NCBI GenBank assembly: GCA_903925425.1 | Contig: CAIYFD010000326.1 | Span: 1 to 37,772 of the forward strand | Origin: an uncultured Opitutia bacterium | GTDB taxonomy: Bacteria; Verrucomicrobiota; Verrucomicrobiia; Opitutales; Opitutaceae | DNA length: 37,772 bases | Direction: 5' to 3' | In this document: piece by piece, positions 9,180-18,496 of the stretch | Layout of the letters: each line of letters begins with the position of its first letter | How positions within the stretch are numbered: position 1 is the first letter of the stretch | Made by a program: the position numbers and the translations under genes | The notes under the pieces: generated by a model | What the model was told of the DNA's origin: nothing | Databases searched by the model: none | The model's input: only the letters and a program-made list of their open reading frames with translations

Positions 9180-9255
9180 TGGAGCGGGCGAAGAGACTCG
9201 AACTCTCGACGTCTACCTTGGCAAGGTAGTGCTCTACCAACTGAGCTACGCCCGC
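9180..9255 (-). tRNA. tRNA-Gly (GCC anticodon), CCA encoded
   Basis: Minus strand GCGGGCGTAGCTCAGTTGGTAGAGCACTACCTTGCCAAGGTAGACGTCGAGAGTTCGAGTCTCTTCGCCCGCTCCA; cloverleaf arms pair; anticodon loop TTGCCAA. Confidence 0.97.
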
Positions 9256-9322
9256 AAAACAGGGTGTTAGAACTAGGTCGGGCGATATTTCCGTCAACTG
9301 CTATTTTAACGAGCCCGACGCC

Positions 9323-11482
9323 CTACTCTTTCAGCACCAGTCGATCGCCGTCTTCGTCCTTGCCGGGCGCAGGGGTGGATCCCGACCGGGAGCGCGGGCG
9401 CTTCTTCCCTCCCTCGCTGTAATAGGCGTAGTTGTTCGTGTAGTAGCCGTAGTCCTCGCCTGCGTTCAGGGGCACCTGGTTGAGAATCAGACCGAGCACC
9501 GGGGCCTTCAGTCCCGTGAGGATTTGCCGGGCGCGCTCGACCATGGCGGCCGGATTGCGGCGGTGCTGGACGAGGAGCAGGGCCCCGTCGACGGCGCTGG
9601 CGAGCACGCTGGCGTCGCTCACGCCGATGATCGGCGGAGAGTCAAAGATCACGCGGTCATACCGGCCATGCAGCTCGGCGATCAGGCTCTTCAGGCGCGG
9701 CCCGTGCACGAGCCCGAGAGTGAAACCCGGCTGTCCGCCACTGGGGATGAAATCGAGGTTCGGCGCGATCCCAGGCTGAATCACGGCCGCAAGGGTTTCG
9801 CGGCCCGCAAGCAGGTCGCCCAGGCCGGGTTGGCGCGGCCGGCCGCAGAGATGGTGCTGGGTGGGACGGCGCAGGTCAGAATCGATCAGCAGTACGCGCT
9901 CGCCGGCTGCGGCCATGGTCAAGGCCAGCCGCTGCAGGGTGGTCGACTTGCCCTCCCCCGGCCCGGCCGAGAAGATCGCAAAGCTCGCGGTCTGGCCCGG
10001 CTTCAGCATCAGGTTCAGGTTGGTGTGCAGGACGCGGTAGGGCTCGGATTCCGCCGGATCGTCACCAAAGGCGCCGCGGGTCACGGCGAGCGGGATGACC
10101 CCCAGGACCGGCAGGCCCATCCGCGCCTCGGCGTCGGCCACGCTGCGGAAGCTGCTGTCGAAATACTCGAGCGAGACGGCCACGCCGACGCCCAGCAGGC
10201 CGCCGAAGAACACGGCAAAAAGGGTGTTAAGCGGCCAGCTCGGCTTGCTCGGCGAGCGGGAGGGTTCCGCGGTGTTGAGGATCTCGATCGTGCGCTTGGG
10301 CTGCTGAAAATCGATCTCCCGCTGGCGGAGCAGCGCCTTGAAAGTCCTGAGCAGATTGCGGTCCTCGTCGAGCTTGAGGGTCGCATCGTTGAACGGGCGC
10401 ATCCGGTCGCTGGCCGAGGCGATCTGGTTGTTGCCGGCGGTATCGAGCTGGCGGGTCAGCGTGGCGACGCCGGCCTCGGCGGTGCGGTAGGCGATGAGGA
10501 GGGACGACTCGTAGCCGTCGAGCAGCGCGCCGAGCTGCTCGGCGATCTTGTTGCGGTTGTCGACGGCGGAGACCAGGTCGCGGTGCGCCTCGCCGAGGCC
10601 GCTGCTGCGCAGGCGGGTCACGCTCTGGTCGGCCAAGAGGTAGGCCTGGCCGAGCTGGAGGATGTTGGCGTCACGGATCAGCTCGGAGTTGACCACGGAA
10701 AGCCGCCGGTCGCGCGGGATCGCCTTGAAGCTCTCGTATTCCGTTTTCCGGCGGTCGGCATCGATCTGCATCGCGATCAGCTGGCCCTTCATCACGCGCA
10801 GCGAATCGACATCGAGGTCGATCGTGCGCGCCGTGAGATCGATGCCCTGGATGTTGAGATCCTTGCGGAGCTTCTCAACCACGTCGCTCTGCTTCGCGAC
10901 CGTCTCCTCCTGGGTCGCGAGCTGCTTCTTCAGCTCCGACACGCCCTCGCGCTGGGCCGAGGTGGCGAAGGCGATGCGGTCCTCGGAATAAACCCGGGCG
11001 ATCTCATTGGCGATGGCGGCGGCGAGGACGCCGTCGCGCGCGTAGACATTGATGTCGATGACCGAGGAACTGCGCTGCGGGTCGATCCGGAGCATCTTGG
11101 CGATCAGGTAGGCGTAGCTCTGGCCGGAGGTGAGCGGCACGGGGCTGCCCAGCGAGGCGCCCAGCTTGGCGTTCAGGCCGAGGCTTTCGATGACCGGAGA
11201 GAGGATCTTCTCCGACTGGAGCGTCTTGAGCTGGTCCTGGAGATAATACGGGTCATAGCCCGCGACGGACTGGGCTTGGAAGAGCTTCACCTCGCCGTCG
11301 GGCTTCTCGACCCGGATCTTCGTGGTGCCGAGGTACCAGTTGGGCAGCAGGGCGGTGACCCCGAGCGTGGTGAGAACCACGACGGCGAAGATCAGCGCGA
11401 TCAGCGCCAGCCGGCGACGGAGCAGGGAAAGAAAATCCGCGAACGAAGCGTTGAGCCGGCTGCTGGCGGGAGCTGAGACCAT
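9323..11482 (-). CDS. Polysaccharide co-polymerase / tyrosine autokinase (Wzz + BY-kinase)
   Basis: N-terminal Wzz-like TM region; Walker A SAGPGEGKSTT; VLLIDSDLRRPTQH; FDSPP; Tyr-rich tail YGYYTNNYAYYSEGG. Confidence 0.93.
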   Translation of the reverse strand: MVSAPASSRLNASFADFLSLLRRRLALIALIFAVVVLTTLGVTALLPNWYLGTTKIRVEKPDGEVKLFQAQSVAGYDPYYLQDQLKTLQSEKILSPVIESLGLNAKLGASLGSPVPLTSGQSYAYLIAKMLRIDPQRSSSVIDINVYARDGVLAAAIANEIARVYSEDRIAFATSAQREGVSELKKQLATQEETVAKQSDVVEKLRKDLNIQGIDLTARTIDLDVDSLRVMKGQLIAMQIDADRRKTEYESFKAIPRDRRLSVVNSELIRDANILQLGQAYLLADQSVTRLRSSGLGEAHRDLVSAVDNRNKIAEQLGALLDGYESSLLIAYRTAEAGVATLTRQLDTAGNNQIASASDRMRPFNDATLKLDEDRNLLRTFKALLRQREIDFQQPKRTIEILNTAEPSRSPSKPSWPLNTLFAVFFGGLLGVGVAVSLEYFDSSFRSVADAEARMGLPVLGVIPLAVTRGAFGDDPAESEPYRVLHTNLNLMLKPGQTASFAIFSAGPGEGKSTTLQRLALTMAAAGERVLLIDSDLRRPTQHHLCGRPRQPGLGDLLAGRETLAAVIQPGIAPNLDFIPSGGQPGFTLGLVHGPRLKSLIAELHGRYDRVIFDSPPIIGVSDASVLASAVDGALLLVQHRRNPAAMVERARQILTGLKAPVLGLILNQVPLNAGEDYGYYTNNYAYYSEGGKKRPRSRSGSTPAPGKDEDGDRLVLKE

Positions 11483-11517
11483 GAAGGGGCGCGGCGCCGG
11501 AAACCCGGCGGTTGCGG

Positions 11518-12693
11518 TCAGAACGTGTAGACCCCGTTCACGCCCCAGCGGCTGCGGTGCATGTCGCGGGAGGTGTCATCCGATGAAACGTTGTCGTGGT
11601 CGTAGGTCAGCGAGGCGGTCCAGTCCTTCTTCCCGTTCCAGGTCAGGGCGGCGCCCGCCCGGACCGTGCGGTCGTCGGCACTGGCGAAGCCGCGGCGCCC
11701 GCGGAGCTTGGAGGGCTCGTAGGTGAACGAGGTCGAGGCGGTGATGGCGGCGGTGACGGCTTGCTGCACGTTCACGAAGTAGCGGTTCACCTCGGTGTCC
11801 GTATAGGTCGTGACGTTCGAGGCCTCCTCCAGCGTGTAGACGAAGCCGGCGCTGACGAAGCTGCCCTTGGCGTAGTCGTACTTTCCGGTCAGTTCGGCAA
11901 ACGGAACCGTGGTGCCGCGCTCGGAGGAGCGGGTCCGGCGTTCGAAGCCGAGGCGACCGGAAGCGGACACCTTCTCGGCGACATCATAATTGGCGCCGCC
12001 CAGGAAATAATTGGACTGCTTGTCCTTCGTCGCGCCGCCGCTGCGGTAGTCGACCGTTTGGTGGCGGTATTCGCCCGAGAGGCTGAGCTCGGGAAGGAAT
12101 TGGAAGCCGGCGGCAAGGCCGTAGAGATTTTCGGCGCGGTCGAGGTTGTCCGCGAGCTTCGCGTTATCGAACTGGTACTTCGCGAGGCGGGTCTTGACGG
12201 TTACCTTGATCTTCGGGCCGGCGTCCGTGGTGAAAATGCCGTTGAGCTCGTTATTGCGCGAGGACTGGTCCGAGTTGACCGGGAGCCCAGCGAGCAGCGA
12301 CTCGGGGTTGTGCTGGATCATGTAGGACTCCGTGACGTCGAGCGTCCTGGTCTTGGTGAACTGGTGGGCCACCCGGCCAAAAAACGCATGGCTGGCCAAG
12401 TCCTCGCTGCCGGGCCGGTCGGTGTAGTGGTCGAGGGACAAACCGTAGGACAGCGAGGCAAACGTCTGGTCGGTGAGGTTGGCGTTGTACGCGAGCTTCG
12501 GGGCGAGGTTGAAGACCAGGCTATCGATCGGGCTGGAGCCGGCGCCGAAAATATTGGTGTCGTAGGTGACGCCGCCCTTCACCGATGCGGTGAAGCTTTT
12601 GCCCTGATCCGCCTCTGGAATCGGCGCGTACACCGCGCGGGCCGTGGACGAAAGGCCGAGGGTGGCCGCCAACAACAAGGTGAGATTCTTCAT
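11518..12693 (-). CDS. Outer-membrane beta-barrel protein, probably exopolysaccharide-associated
   Basis: Signal peptide MKNLTLLLAATLGLSSTARA; amphipathic beta repeats; terminal VNGVYTF. Internal Met at 12693 preferred as start. Confidence 0.8.
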   Translation of the reverse strand: MKNLTLLLAATLGLSSTARAVYAPIPEADQGKSFTASVKGGVTYDTNIFGAGSSPIDSLVFNLAPKLAYNANLTDQTFASLSYGLSLDHYTDRPGSEDLASHAFFGRVAHQFTKTRTLDVTESYMIQHNPESLLAGLPVNSDQSSRNNELNGIFTTDAGPKIKVTVKTRLAKYQFDNAKLADNLDRAENLYGLAAGFQFLPELSLSGEYRHQTVDYRSGGATKDKQSNYFLGGANYDVAEKVSASGRLGFERRTRSSERGTTVPFAELTGKYDYAKGSFVSAGFVYTLEEASNVTTYTDTEVNRYFVNVQQAVTAAITASTSFTYEPSKLRGRRGFASADDRTVRAGAALTWNGKKDWTASLTYDHDNVSSDDTSRDMHRSRWGVNGVYTF

Positions 12694-12751
12694 GGACAAA
12701 AGCTTAGTCGCGCGGACGCGGAAACTAGGCGGCACCATGGGAATAGAGCAA

Positions 12752-14542
12752 CTATTTTCCCCGAGGTACGGGCAGCGCCGGGTCCATCAGGACGTAGAGG
12801 TTTTCCACGACCTTTTGCGGCACGAGCGGGAAATTGGCGGGCATCCGGCCGGTCGCGAGGCCGGCATAAATCTGGCCCCATTCCCCGAAACGGTCTGAGG
12901 CCTCGCCCAACGCGGACGGGCCGGGGCCGCGGATCGCGAGTTCCGAGAAGTAGGGCCGGTCGAGGGTCCGCGGCGTCAGCAGCAGTTCGGCGATGGGCTG
13001 CTCGATGCCGATCGCGATGAAGTCGCGCAGGCGCGAGGGCTGGGCCCAGACACGCTGCCGCCCGTACCAGGCGGCGCCGGCCGGGATGTCGGCCATCACG
13101 CCGTACCGCCCCGTCACGCCCCGCACCTCGAGTTCCTGGCGCATGCCGATCAGGAGGCCCGGAAAATAGGGCGGGTAGCTGAAATGCAGCCGGCGCGGCT
13201 CAAGCGCATCGCGCACCAGCGGCAGGGCCTGCAGGCCAAGCAGGATGCCCGCCGCGAGCCGGGGCCAGGCGGCCATACCGGGGCTCGCCTCGAGCAGCAC
13301 AAAAAAGAACCCGGCCCCAAAGATCATGATCAGCGGCGAGAGCCAGAACACCGGCAGACGTTCACCCTCGCCGGAATTGCAGAACGCGTGGGCCACGACC
13401 AGCGCGCCCAGCGCCGCGGTGAAGGCCCAGCGCAGGCGGTTCGCCGCCGGCGAACGGAACACGTAGATCCAGCCCGCGACGAAGAAGGCCGTGAGGAAGA
13501 GCCCGCCGCCGGCCCAGAGGCGCGACTTCACGTTGTCCTGCACGCTGGTCAGGGCCTTGTTGCCGAGCTTGTTCAGGTCCACCGCCGGCATCTCGGTGCT
13601 GCGGCGCGCGCGGAAGGTCGCCGGCTCGGCGGTCGGATCCCCCGCCTTGAGCGCGAGGTTTTGGGCGGCGAGCGCCACCGGGTTGCCAGTCAGGATCACA
13701 TTGCGCGCCATCCATGGCCCGGAAACGAGCAGGAACCCGGCGGCGATGAGTGCCGTCGCCACGGTGCGGGCGCGGCCCCGGAACCTCCACAGCGCATAGC
13801 CGGCTGCCACCGGCAGGAGCCCGCCCGCCGCGTAATCCGCGAGGAAGAGCAGGCCGGTCAAGAGTCCGAGCCCGAGCAGGGGCCAGGTCGCCGCGGTCTC
13901 GCCGTCACCCGCCCGGTCCTCGGCCGCCAGCCAGAGCCGGAAGGCCCCCAGCGCGAGGATCATCAGCAGGGGCACGCCGTTGACCGCCACGACCTGCTGC
14001 CACGCCGAGATCGAGACCAGCAGCGCCAGCGACGCCAGCCAGCCGACCCGCAGCGAAAAGAGCCGGCGGCCCAGATCGAAGGTGAGCCACGCGGCGATCC
14101 AGAAGAGGACCAGGTTGAGGCCGAGCAAGAAGTAGTCCGCCCCAAAACCGTCGGGCGCGACCGGGATCCCGGTAAACCAGGCCTCGCGCCAGCCGGCCGG
14201 AATGATCGCCAGCGCGCCGGCGATCATCAGCGCATAAAGCGGCGCCTGGTAAAGCTCCGGGTACGGCTGCTTGGCATCGAAGGCCCGGCCTCTGGCTTTC
14301 ATCACTGCCTCGACCTGCGGGTAGTTCACGAGCGTGGTAAAACCCGCGCCGGCGGCGACCTGCCGGCCGAGGTCGGCCTGCAGCAGCGTGACCTCCGTGA
14401 GGGGACCGTGGAACTGCTTCCACGCGACGAGCAGGGAGAGCAGCAGCCCGCCGAGCAGGACGGCCCCGAGCTTGATCCAACGCGCGCCCCCACCCTGTTC
14501 GAGCCAGTGATAAAGTTCCTGCAGCGAACGCGGCCGGTTCAT
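12752..14542 (-). CDS. Polytopic membrane protein, GT-C-like glycosyltransferase candidate
   Basis: Start MNRPRSLQELYHWLEQ at 14542 overlaps the upstream TGA (ATGA); many TM segments; QAPLYALMIAG loop is GT39-like. Track residues before this Met are out-of-frame overlap with the regulator gene. Confidence 0.7.
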   Translation of the reverse strand: MNRPRSLQELYHWLEQGGGARWIKLGAVLLGGLLLSLLVAWKQFHGPLTEVTLLQADLGRQVAAGAGFTTLVNYPQVEAVMKARGRAFDAKQPYPELYQAPLYALMIAGALAIIPAGWREAWFTGIPVAPDGFGADYFLLGLNLVLFWIAAWLTFDLGRRLFSLRVGWLASLALLVSISAWQQVVAVNGVPLLMILALGAFRLWLAAEDRAGDGETAATWPLLGLGLLTGLLFLADYAAGGLLPVAAGYALWRFRGRARTVATALIAAGFLLVSGPWMARNVILTGNPVALAAQNLALKAGDPTAEPATFRARRSTEMPAVDLNKLGNKALTSVQDNVKSRLWAGGGLFLTAFFVAGWIYVFRSPAANRLRWAFTAALGALVVAHAFCNSGEGERLPVFWLSPLIMIFGAGFFFVLLEASPGMAAWPRLAAGILLGLQALPLVRDALEPRRLHFSYPPYFPGLLIGMRQELEVRGVTGRYGVMADIPAGAAWYGRQRVWAQPSRLRDFIAIGIEQPIAELLLTPRTLDRPYFSELAIRGPGPSALGEASDRFGEWGQIYAGLATGRMPANFPLVPQKVVENLYVLMDPALPVPRGK

Positions 14543-15927
14543 CGGTCGGTCACGTCGAGCTCGGGCCACTGGGCGATCTTGCGGTGCAGCGTGCGCCGGC
14601 TGATGCCCATCATCGCAGCCGCCTTGGTGCGGTTGCCACGGGCCTTGATCAGCGATTCGCGCACCAGACGCTTCTCGTTCTCCTCGACGGAAAGGGGCCC
14701 GGCCGACCCGGGCGCGGGGGCCGGTGCGCCCGAAGCGGGGCCGGCGGCGCCGCGGAACTTCGGGTCGAGGTCGAACTCGCTGAGGCTCGTGCCCCGGTTC
14801 AGCACCACGGCGTTTTCGCAGAAGTTGCGCAGCTCGCGGATGTTTCCCGGCCACGTGTAGGCCTGCAGCGTGTGCAGGGCGCCGGGCTCGAGGGTCAGCA
14901 CCGGCCGGCCATTTTCCTCGGCGAAATGCTTCAGATAGTGCGCCAGCAGCATGGGCACGTCCTCCGGGCGCTCCCGCAGAGGCGGCATGGTCAGGCGGAC
15001 GACGTTAAGGCGGAAAAAGAGGTCCTCGCGAAACTTCCCCTCGCGCACCAGCTGGTCGAGGGTGCGGTTGGTGGCCGCCACGAGGCGGACGTCGAGCTCG
15101 ATGGGTTTGGAACCGCCCACCCGCTCGATCGCGCGGGTCTCGAGGAAACGCAGCAGCTTCACCTGGGTGGAGGCGGAGATCTCGCCGATCTCATCGAGGA
15201 AGAGCGTGCCGCCGACAGCGGACTCGAAACGCCCGATGCGGCGCTCGGTCGCGCCGGTGAACGAGCCGCGCTCGTGCCCGAAGATCTCGCTCTCCAGCAG
15301 GCTCTCGGAGAGCGCCGCACAATGGACCGCGACGAACGGGCCACGCGCGCGGGTGCTCGCCTGGTGCACAGCCTGCGCGATCAGTTCCTTGCCGGTGCCG
15401 GATTCGCCCTCGATCAGGATCGTGGCGCGCGAGGGCGCGACGAGTTTCACCTGGTCGATCACGGCCTGGAGCTTCGGTGAGTGGCCGATGATGCCCTCGA
15501 AGCTGAATTTTTCGTCGAGCCGCTCGTGCAGCTGCTGCACCTCGGCCTCGAGCGTCCGCGACTTCAGCGCCCGCTGGATGAGCACCTCGAGCCGCTCGAT
15601 GTTCACGGGCTTCGTCAGGAAATCGACCGCGCCACGCTTCATCGCCTCGACGGCGCTCTCGACGTTGCCGTAGGCGGTCATCATCAGCACCGCCGGCTTG
15701 TTTGGCAGTGCCAGGGCCTTGTCGATCACCTTGAGCCCGGATTTGCCCGGCATGCGCAGGTCGGTCAGGATGACGTTAAACTCCTGGGCCTCCATGAGGT
15801 TGAAGGCCTCGTCCGCGCTGCCCGCCACCGACACGTCATAGCTCTCCTGCAGGGCCTGTTGCAGGCCCTCGCGGGTGTGCTTCTCGTCGTCGACGATCAG
15901 AACGCTGGGCACCATGGCCCCATTCAC
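14539..15927 (-). CDS. NtrC-family sigma54-dependent response regulator
   Basis: Receiver VLIVDDEKHTR; GESGTGKELIAQAVH; GHERGSFTGA; C-terminal Fis-type HTH NRTKAAAMMGISRRTLHRKI. Confidence 0.96.
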   Translation of the reverse strand: MNGAMVPSVLIVDDEKHTREGLQQALQESYDVSVAGSADEAFNLMEAQEFNVILTDLRMPGKSGLKVIDKALALPNKPAVLMMTAYGNVESAVEAMKRGAVDFLTKPVNIERLEVLIQRALKSRTLEAEVQQLHERLDEKFSFEGIIGHSPKLQAVIDQVKLVAPSRATILIEGESGTGKELIAQAVHQASTRARGPFVAVHCAALSESLLESEIFGHERGSFTGATERRIGRFESAVGGTLFLDEIGEISASTQVKLLRFLETRAIERVGGSKPIELDVRLVAATNRTLDQLVREGKFREDLFFRLNVVRLTMPPLRERPEDVPMLLAHYLKHFAEENGRPVLTLEPGALHTLQAYTWPGNIRELRNFCENAVVLNRGTSLSEFDLDPKFRGAAGPASGAPAPAPGSAGPLSVEENEKRLVRESLIKARGNRTKAAAMMGISRRTLHRKIAQWPELDVTDR

Positions 15928-15965
15928 ACGGCGCGACGCGCGCCGGTCAAGCCCGGTGGACCTTA

Positions 15966-16709
15966 CTATTTGGCCGGCTCGGACTTGGGAGCCGGCTTGG
16001 AGTCGGCCGCGCCCGGACCCTCCACCGTGAGGGCGAGGCGGTCCAATTCCCGGGCCAGCGCACTGAGCTGGATGCTCATCGGGCTGAGCCCCTCGGTCAG
16101 GGCGATGAACTTGTCGCGCCGCACGAGGAGAAGGGTCTTGGTCATCGCCTTCTGTTTTTCATCCAGGGAGTAGTTCGTGACGTAATTGTCCAACCGGTTG
16201 TTGACGGAAAGCATCCGGGCCACGTCGTTCAGCGGCTGGCGTCGGAGACCCTCGATTTCACCTTCGCTGAGCGGCCTCGGCTCGGACGACTTGTCGGCCA
16301 CGTGGGCGTCGCCCCCCTTGGTGTCCGCCGGCCTGTTGTCGCCGCCCCTGCCCTCAGGGCCCCGACCACCGGGGCCGCCGCGACCATTGAATCTCCGTTG
16401 GTTCTCGGTCCACACCTCGAGCTGTTTGGGCCTCAGGAGCGCGGTGAAGTCCGCGTCAAAATCGCTGTCGAGACCCGCGACGCCCTTGCGAAAGACCTCA
16501 CTGCCCGCGCTGACCTGCTTAACCAAGGTGACAAAATCAGCCCGGGGAGGACCCCGCCGGGCCGGAGTCGGCCCCGCCTTGGAATCGCCCACGCCGAGCA
16601 CGACGGGCGGCGGCGGAACCGGCTGGACGCTTTCCGTCCAAAGCCGGGCCCCAAAGCCGGCCGCGAACACGGCGACCGTGAAGAAAACAATCAGTAGGCG
16701 CTGGTTCAT
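15966..16709 (-). CDS. Membrane-anchored periplasmic protein, possibly Spy/CpxP-like, third gene of ECF operon
   Basis: Start MNQRLLIVFFTVAVFAAGFGARLW with TM; LLRPKQLEVWTENQRRF; ATGA overlap with upstream gene. Confidence 0.65.
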   Translation of the reverse strand: MNQRLLIVFFTVAVFAAGFGARLWTESVQPVPPPPVVLGVGDSKAGPTPARRGPPRADFVTLVKQVSAGSEVFRKGVAGLDSDFDADFTALLRPKQLEVWTENQRRFNGRGGPGGRGPEGRGGDNRPADTKGGDAHVADKSSEPRPLSEGEIEGLRRQPLNDVARMLSVNNRLDNYVTNYSLDEKQKAMTKTLLLVRRDKFIALTEGLSPMSIQLSALARELDRLALTVEGPGAADSKPAPKSEPAK

Positions 16710-17074
16710 TGCCTCAGACCGAAATATTGGGACTCCGCCGTGAGCGGCTCCCATTGGGCGAGGTTCGTCTCGTCCTGCAACCGGGTTGAGCGGTCATGAA
16801 AATAGAACACGGCCGCGAGGCAGAGGGCCAGGGTCGCACTGCCCAGCGCAAGTTGTCCCACCCACAAGGGGCGCTCGAAACGCGCCCGCACCGCCAGCAT
16901 CACCCGGTTGGCAAATCCCAAGCGCAGCTGGTCGGCCGCGACCTCGTGCAGCTCGCGCCACGCCTCTTCCGACGGCCCGCGGCTCACGTGCAGCACCCGA
17001 CCGGCAAAGTCACCCCGCAACTGGTCGGCGCCGCGCTGCTGCAGCAGGTGCCAGGCATTGGATTCGTCTTTCAT
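16706..17074 (-). CDS. Small single-TM protein, candidate anti-sigma factor
   Basis: Overlaps end of ECF sigma gene; cytoplasmic N-terminus then TM LALGSATLALCLAAVFYF. Confidence 0.7.
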   Translation of the reverse strand: MKDESNAWHLLQQRGADQLRGDFAGRVLHVSRGPSEEAWRELHEVAADQLRLGFANRVMLAVRARFERPLWVGQLALGSATLALCLAAVFYFHDRSTRLQDETNLAQWEPLTAESQYFGLRQ

Positions 17075-17625
17075 GATTCGTGTTCGCTTTTCGGTTGGTA
17101 GAACTCACGCAGGCGTTCCCGCGCGCGGTACAGCCGGGCCTTCACCACCACAACGCTCGTACCGGTGATTTCCGCCATCTCGACCTGGCTGCGACCCTCC
17201 TGCGCGAGGGCCAGCAAGGCCCTTTCCGCCGGTCGCAGGCGCGACAGGGCGTGCCGCAGGGCGTCGAGCTCCTCCGAGTCCACGGCCCCCGCGGGCTCCG
17301 CCACCTCGGAATGCTCGGCCGCGAACGGCACGAAGATCCGCCGCAGGCGTTCCCGCCGCAGGTGGTCGATGCAGACATTCCGGGCCAGCCGGAAGAGCCA
17401 GGCCTCGAACTGCGCCGGCGCCTGCAGGCCGGCGATAGCCCGGACCATCTTGATGAAAACCAGCTGACAAAGATCCTCCACGCAGTCGCTCCGGCCCGTG
17501 ACCACATAGACAAACCCCGCAACCCGCCGCTGGTAGGACACGATCAGCTCGCGCAGGGCGGACTGGTCGCCCTGCTGTGCGGAGCGCACACTCGCTTCGA
17601 GTGTGCTGGTTTGCGTGGTTTCCAT
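17071..17625 (-). CDS. ECF-type RNA polymerase sigma factor
   Basis: Region 2 FEAWLFRLARNVCIDHLRRERLRR; region 4 VEMAEITGTSVVVVKARLYRARERLREF. Confidence 0.95.
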   Translation of the reverse strand: METTQTSTLEASVRSAQQGDQSALRELIVSYQRRVAGFVYVVTGRSDCVEDLCQLVFIKMVRAIAGLQAPAQFEAWLFRLARNVCIDHLRRERLRRIFVPFAAEHSEVAEPAGAVDSEELDALRHALSRLRPAERALLALAQEGRSQVEMAEITGTSVVVVKARLYRARERLREFYQPKSEHES

Positions 17626-17665
17626 ACCTAGTCATGGGAAGTTAGCGGCTTGACGGACGAGACTG

Positions 17666-17686
17666 CCCCGAGTTGCGGGGTTTTTT
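17666..17686 (+). terminator. Orphan terminator-like hairpin in divergent promoter region
   Basis: CCCCG-AGTTG-CGGGG-TTTTTT on plus strand with no plus-strand gene immediately upstream. Confidence 0.6.
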
Positions 17687-17734
17687 GCTAGCCGAACCGC
17701 TACTTTCCCTCTGACATCTGGTCCCATCACCCCC

Positions 17735-18409
17735 ATGACTCAAGTTCGATCCGAGCGCCGACCCCTCTTCCGCAATGCCTTCATTGCCGGGCTCTTTCTA
17801 GCCTTGCTGGCGGGCTGTGCCTCCAACCCCGGCCACAAGACGACCGTCATCGGCAAGGTCGCCGCGGACGAGGAAACCCGCCCGGTGGCCATGCTGGGGG
17901 AGGAAAAGTTCTTCGGCGGCCAACTTAACGCGGTTGTCACGGTCAGCCAGGGCCTCGACGGCCTCACGCGCCGCGGCGGCTGGCGCACCCTCGGGCGCAC
18001 CCGGGCCGATGCCCCCGATCTGCAGGACGTCTTCAGCCGCGAACTCAACGACCCGGAGAAAAACGACATTGGCCAGACCATCAATAAAATGGTGGCCCTC
18101 CAGGTCACGGGCAGCCCGCTGCCCCCGGTTTTGCTGCGCGTGCAATTGAGCAACAGCGGGGCCGATCCCGTCGAGGTGGCCATCGATCTCTTTAAGTCCT
18201 ACCTCGGCGACTTCGCCGTGCGCCCGACGTCTGTCACCGTGCCGGCCGCTGGCCGCGCCAGCCCCGAGGGCATGTCTTCCCGGCTGGGAGTCACCTCGAA
18301 TGAGATTCCCGTGACCCTCACCCTGACCGTGGGTGGCAAAACCGAGAGCCACATCATCATGGTGAAGAACGTCGTGGTGGATCCCGCTCCGGCTCCGGCC
18401 AAGAAGTAG
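17735..18409 (+). CDS. Predicted lipoprotein of unknown function
   Basis: Signal peptide with lipobox LLAGC; no recognised domain. Confidence 0.8.
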   Translation: MTQVRSERRPLFRNAFIAGLFLALLAGCASNPGHKTTVIGKVAADEETRPVAMLGEEKFFGGQLNAVVTVSQGLDGLTRRGGWRTLGRTRADAPDLQDVFSRELNDPEKNDIGQTINKMVALQVTGSPLPPVLLRVQLSNSGADPVEVAIDLFKSYLGDFAVRPTSVTVPAAGRASPEGMSSRLGVTSNEIPVTLTLTVGGKTESHIIMVKNVVVDPAPAPAKK

Positions 18410-18413
18410 GCGC

Positions 18414-18484
18414 GGTAGGGCGGGTCACTCCGTGACCGCCACGATGATAATCTGAACGGCGGCGAGCGGAGGCGCCGCCCTGCC
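18414..18484. repeat. Paired-hairpin intergenic element (element C)
   Basis: GGTAGGGCGGGTCAC-TCC-GTGACCGCC-ACGATGATAATCTGAAC-GGCGGCGAG-CGGA-GGCGCCGCC-CTGCC. Confidence 0.75.
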
Positions 18485-18496
18485 GGGATTCCCGCC

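Noticed and set aside
9180-9255. Integrated element at the tRNA-Gly
   Set aside because: No integrase, direct repeat of the tRNA 3' end, or foreign gene content on either side.
9524-11476. 650-aa plus-strand ORF
   Set aside because: Antisense to the well-supported tyrosine autokinase; composition (R/G/L/D/V-rich, no motifs) is typical of GC-rich shadow ORFs.
11596-13020. 474-aa plus-strand ORF
   Set aside because: Antisense to the beta-barrel gene and the membrane-protein gene end; Gly/Arg/Val-rich shadow composition.
13184-14860. 558-aa plus-strand ORF
   Set aside because: Antisense to the polytopic membrane protein; charged/Arg-rich composition is the mirror of hydrophobic codons.
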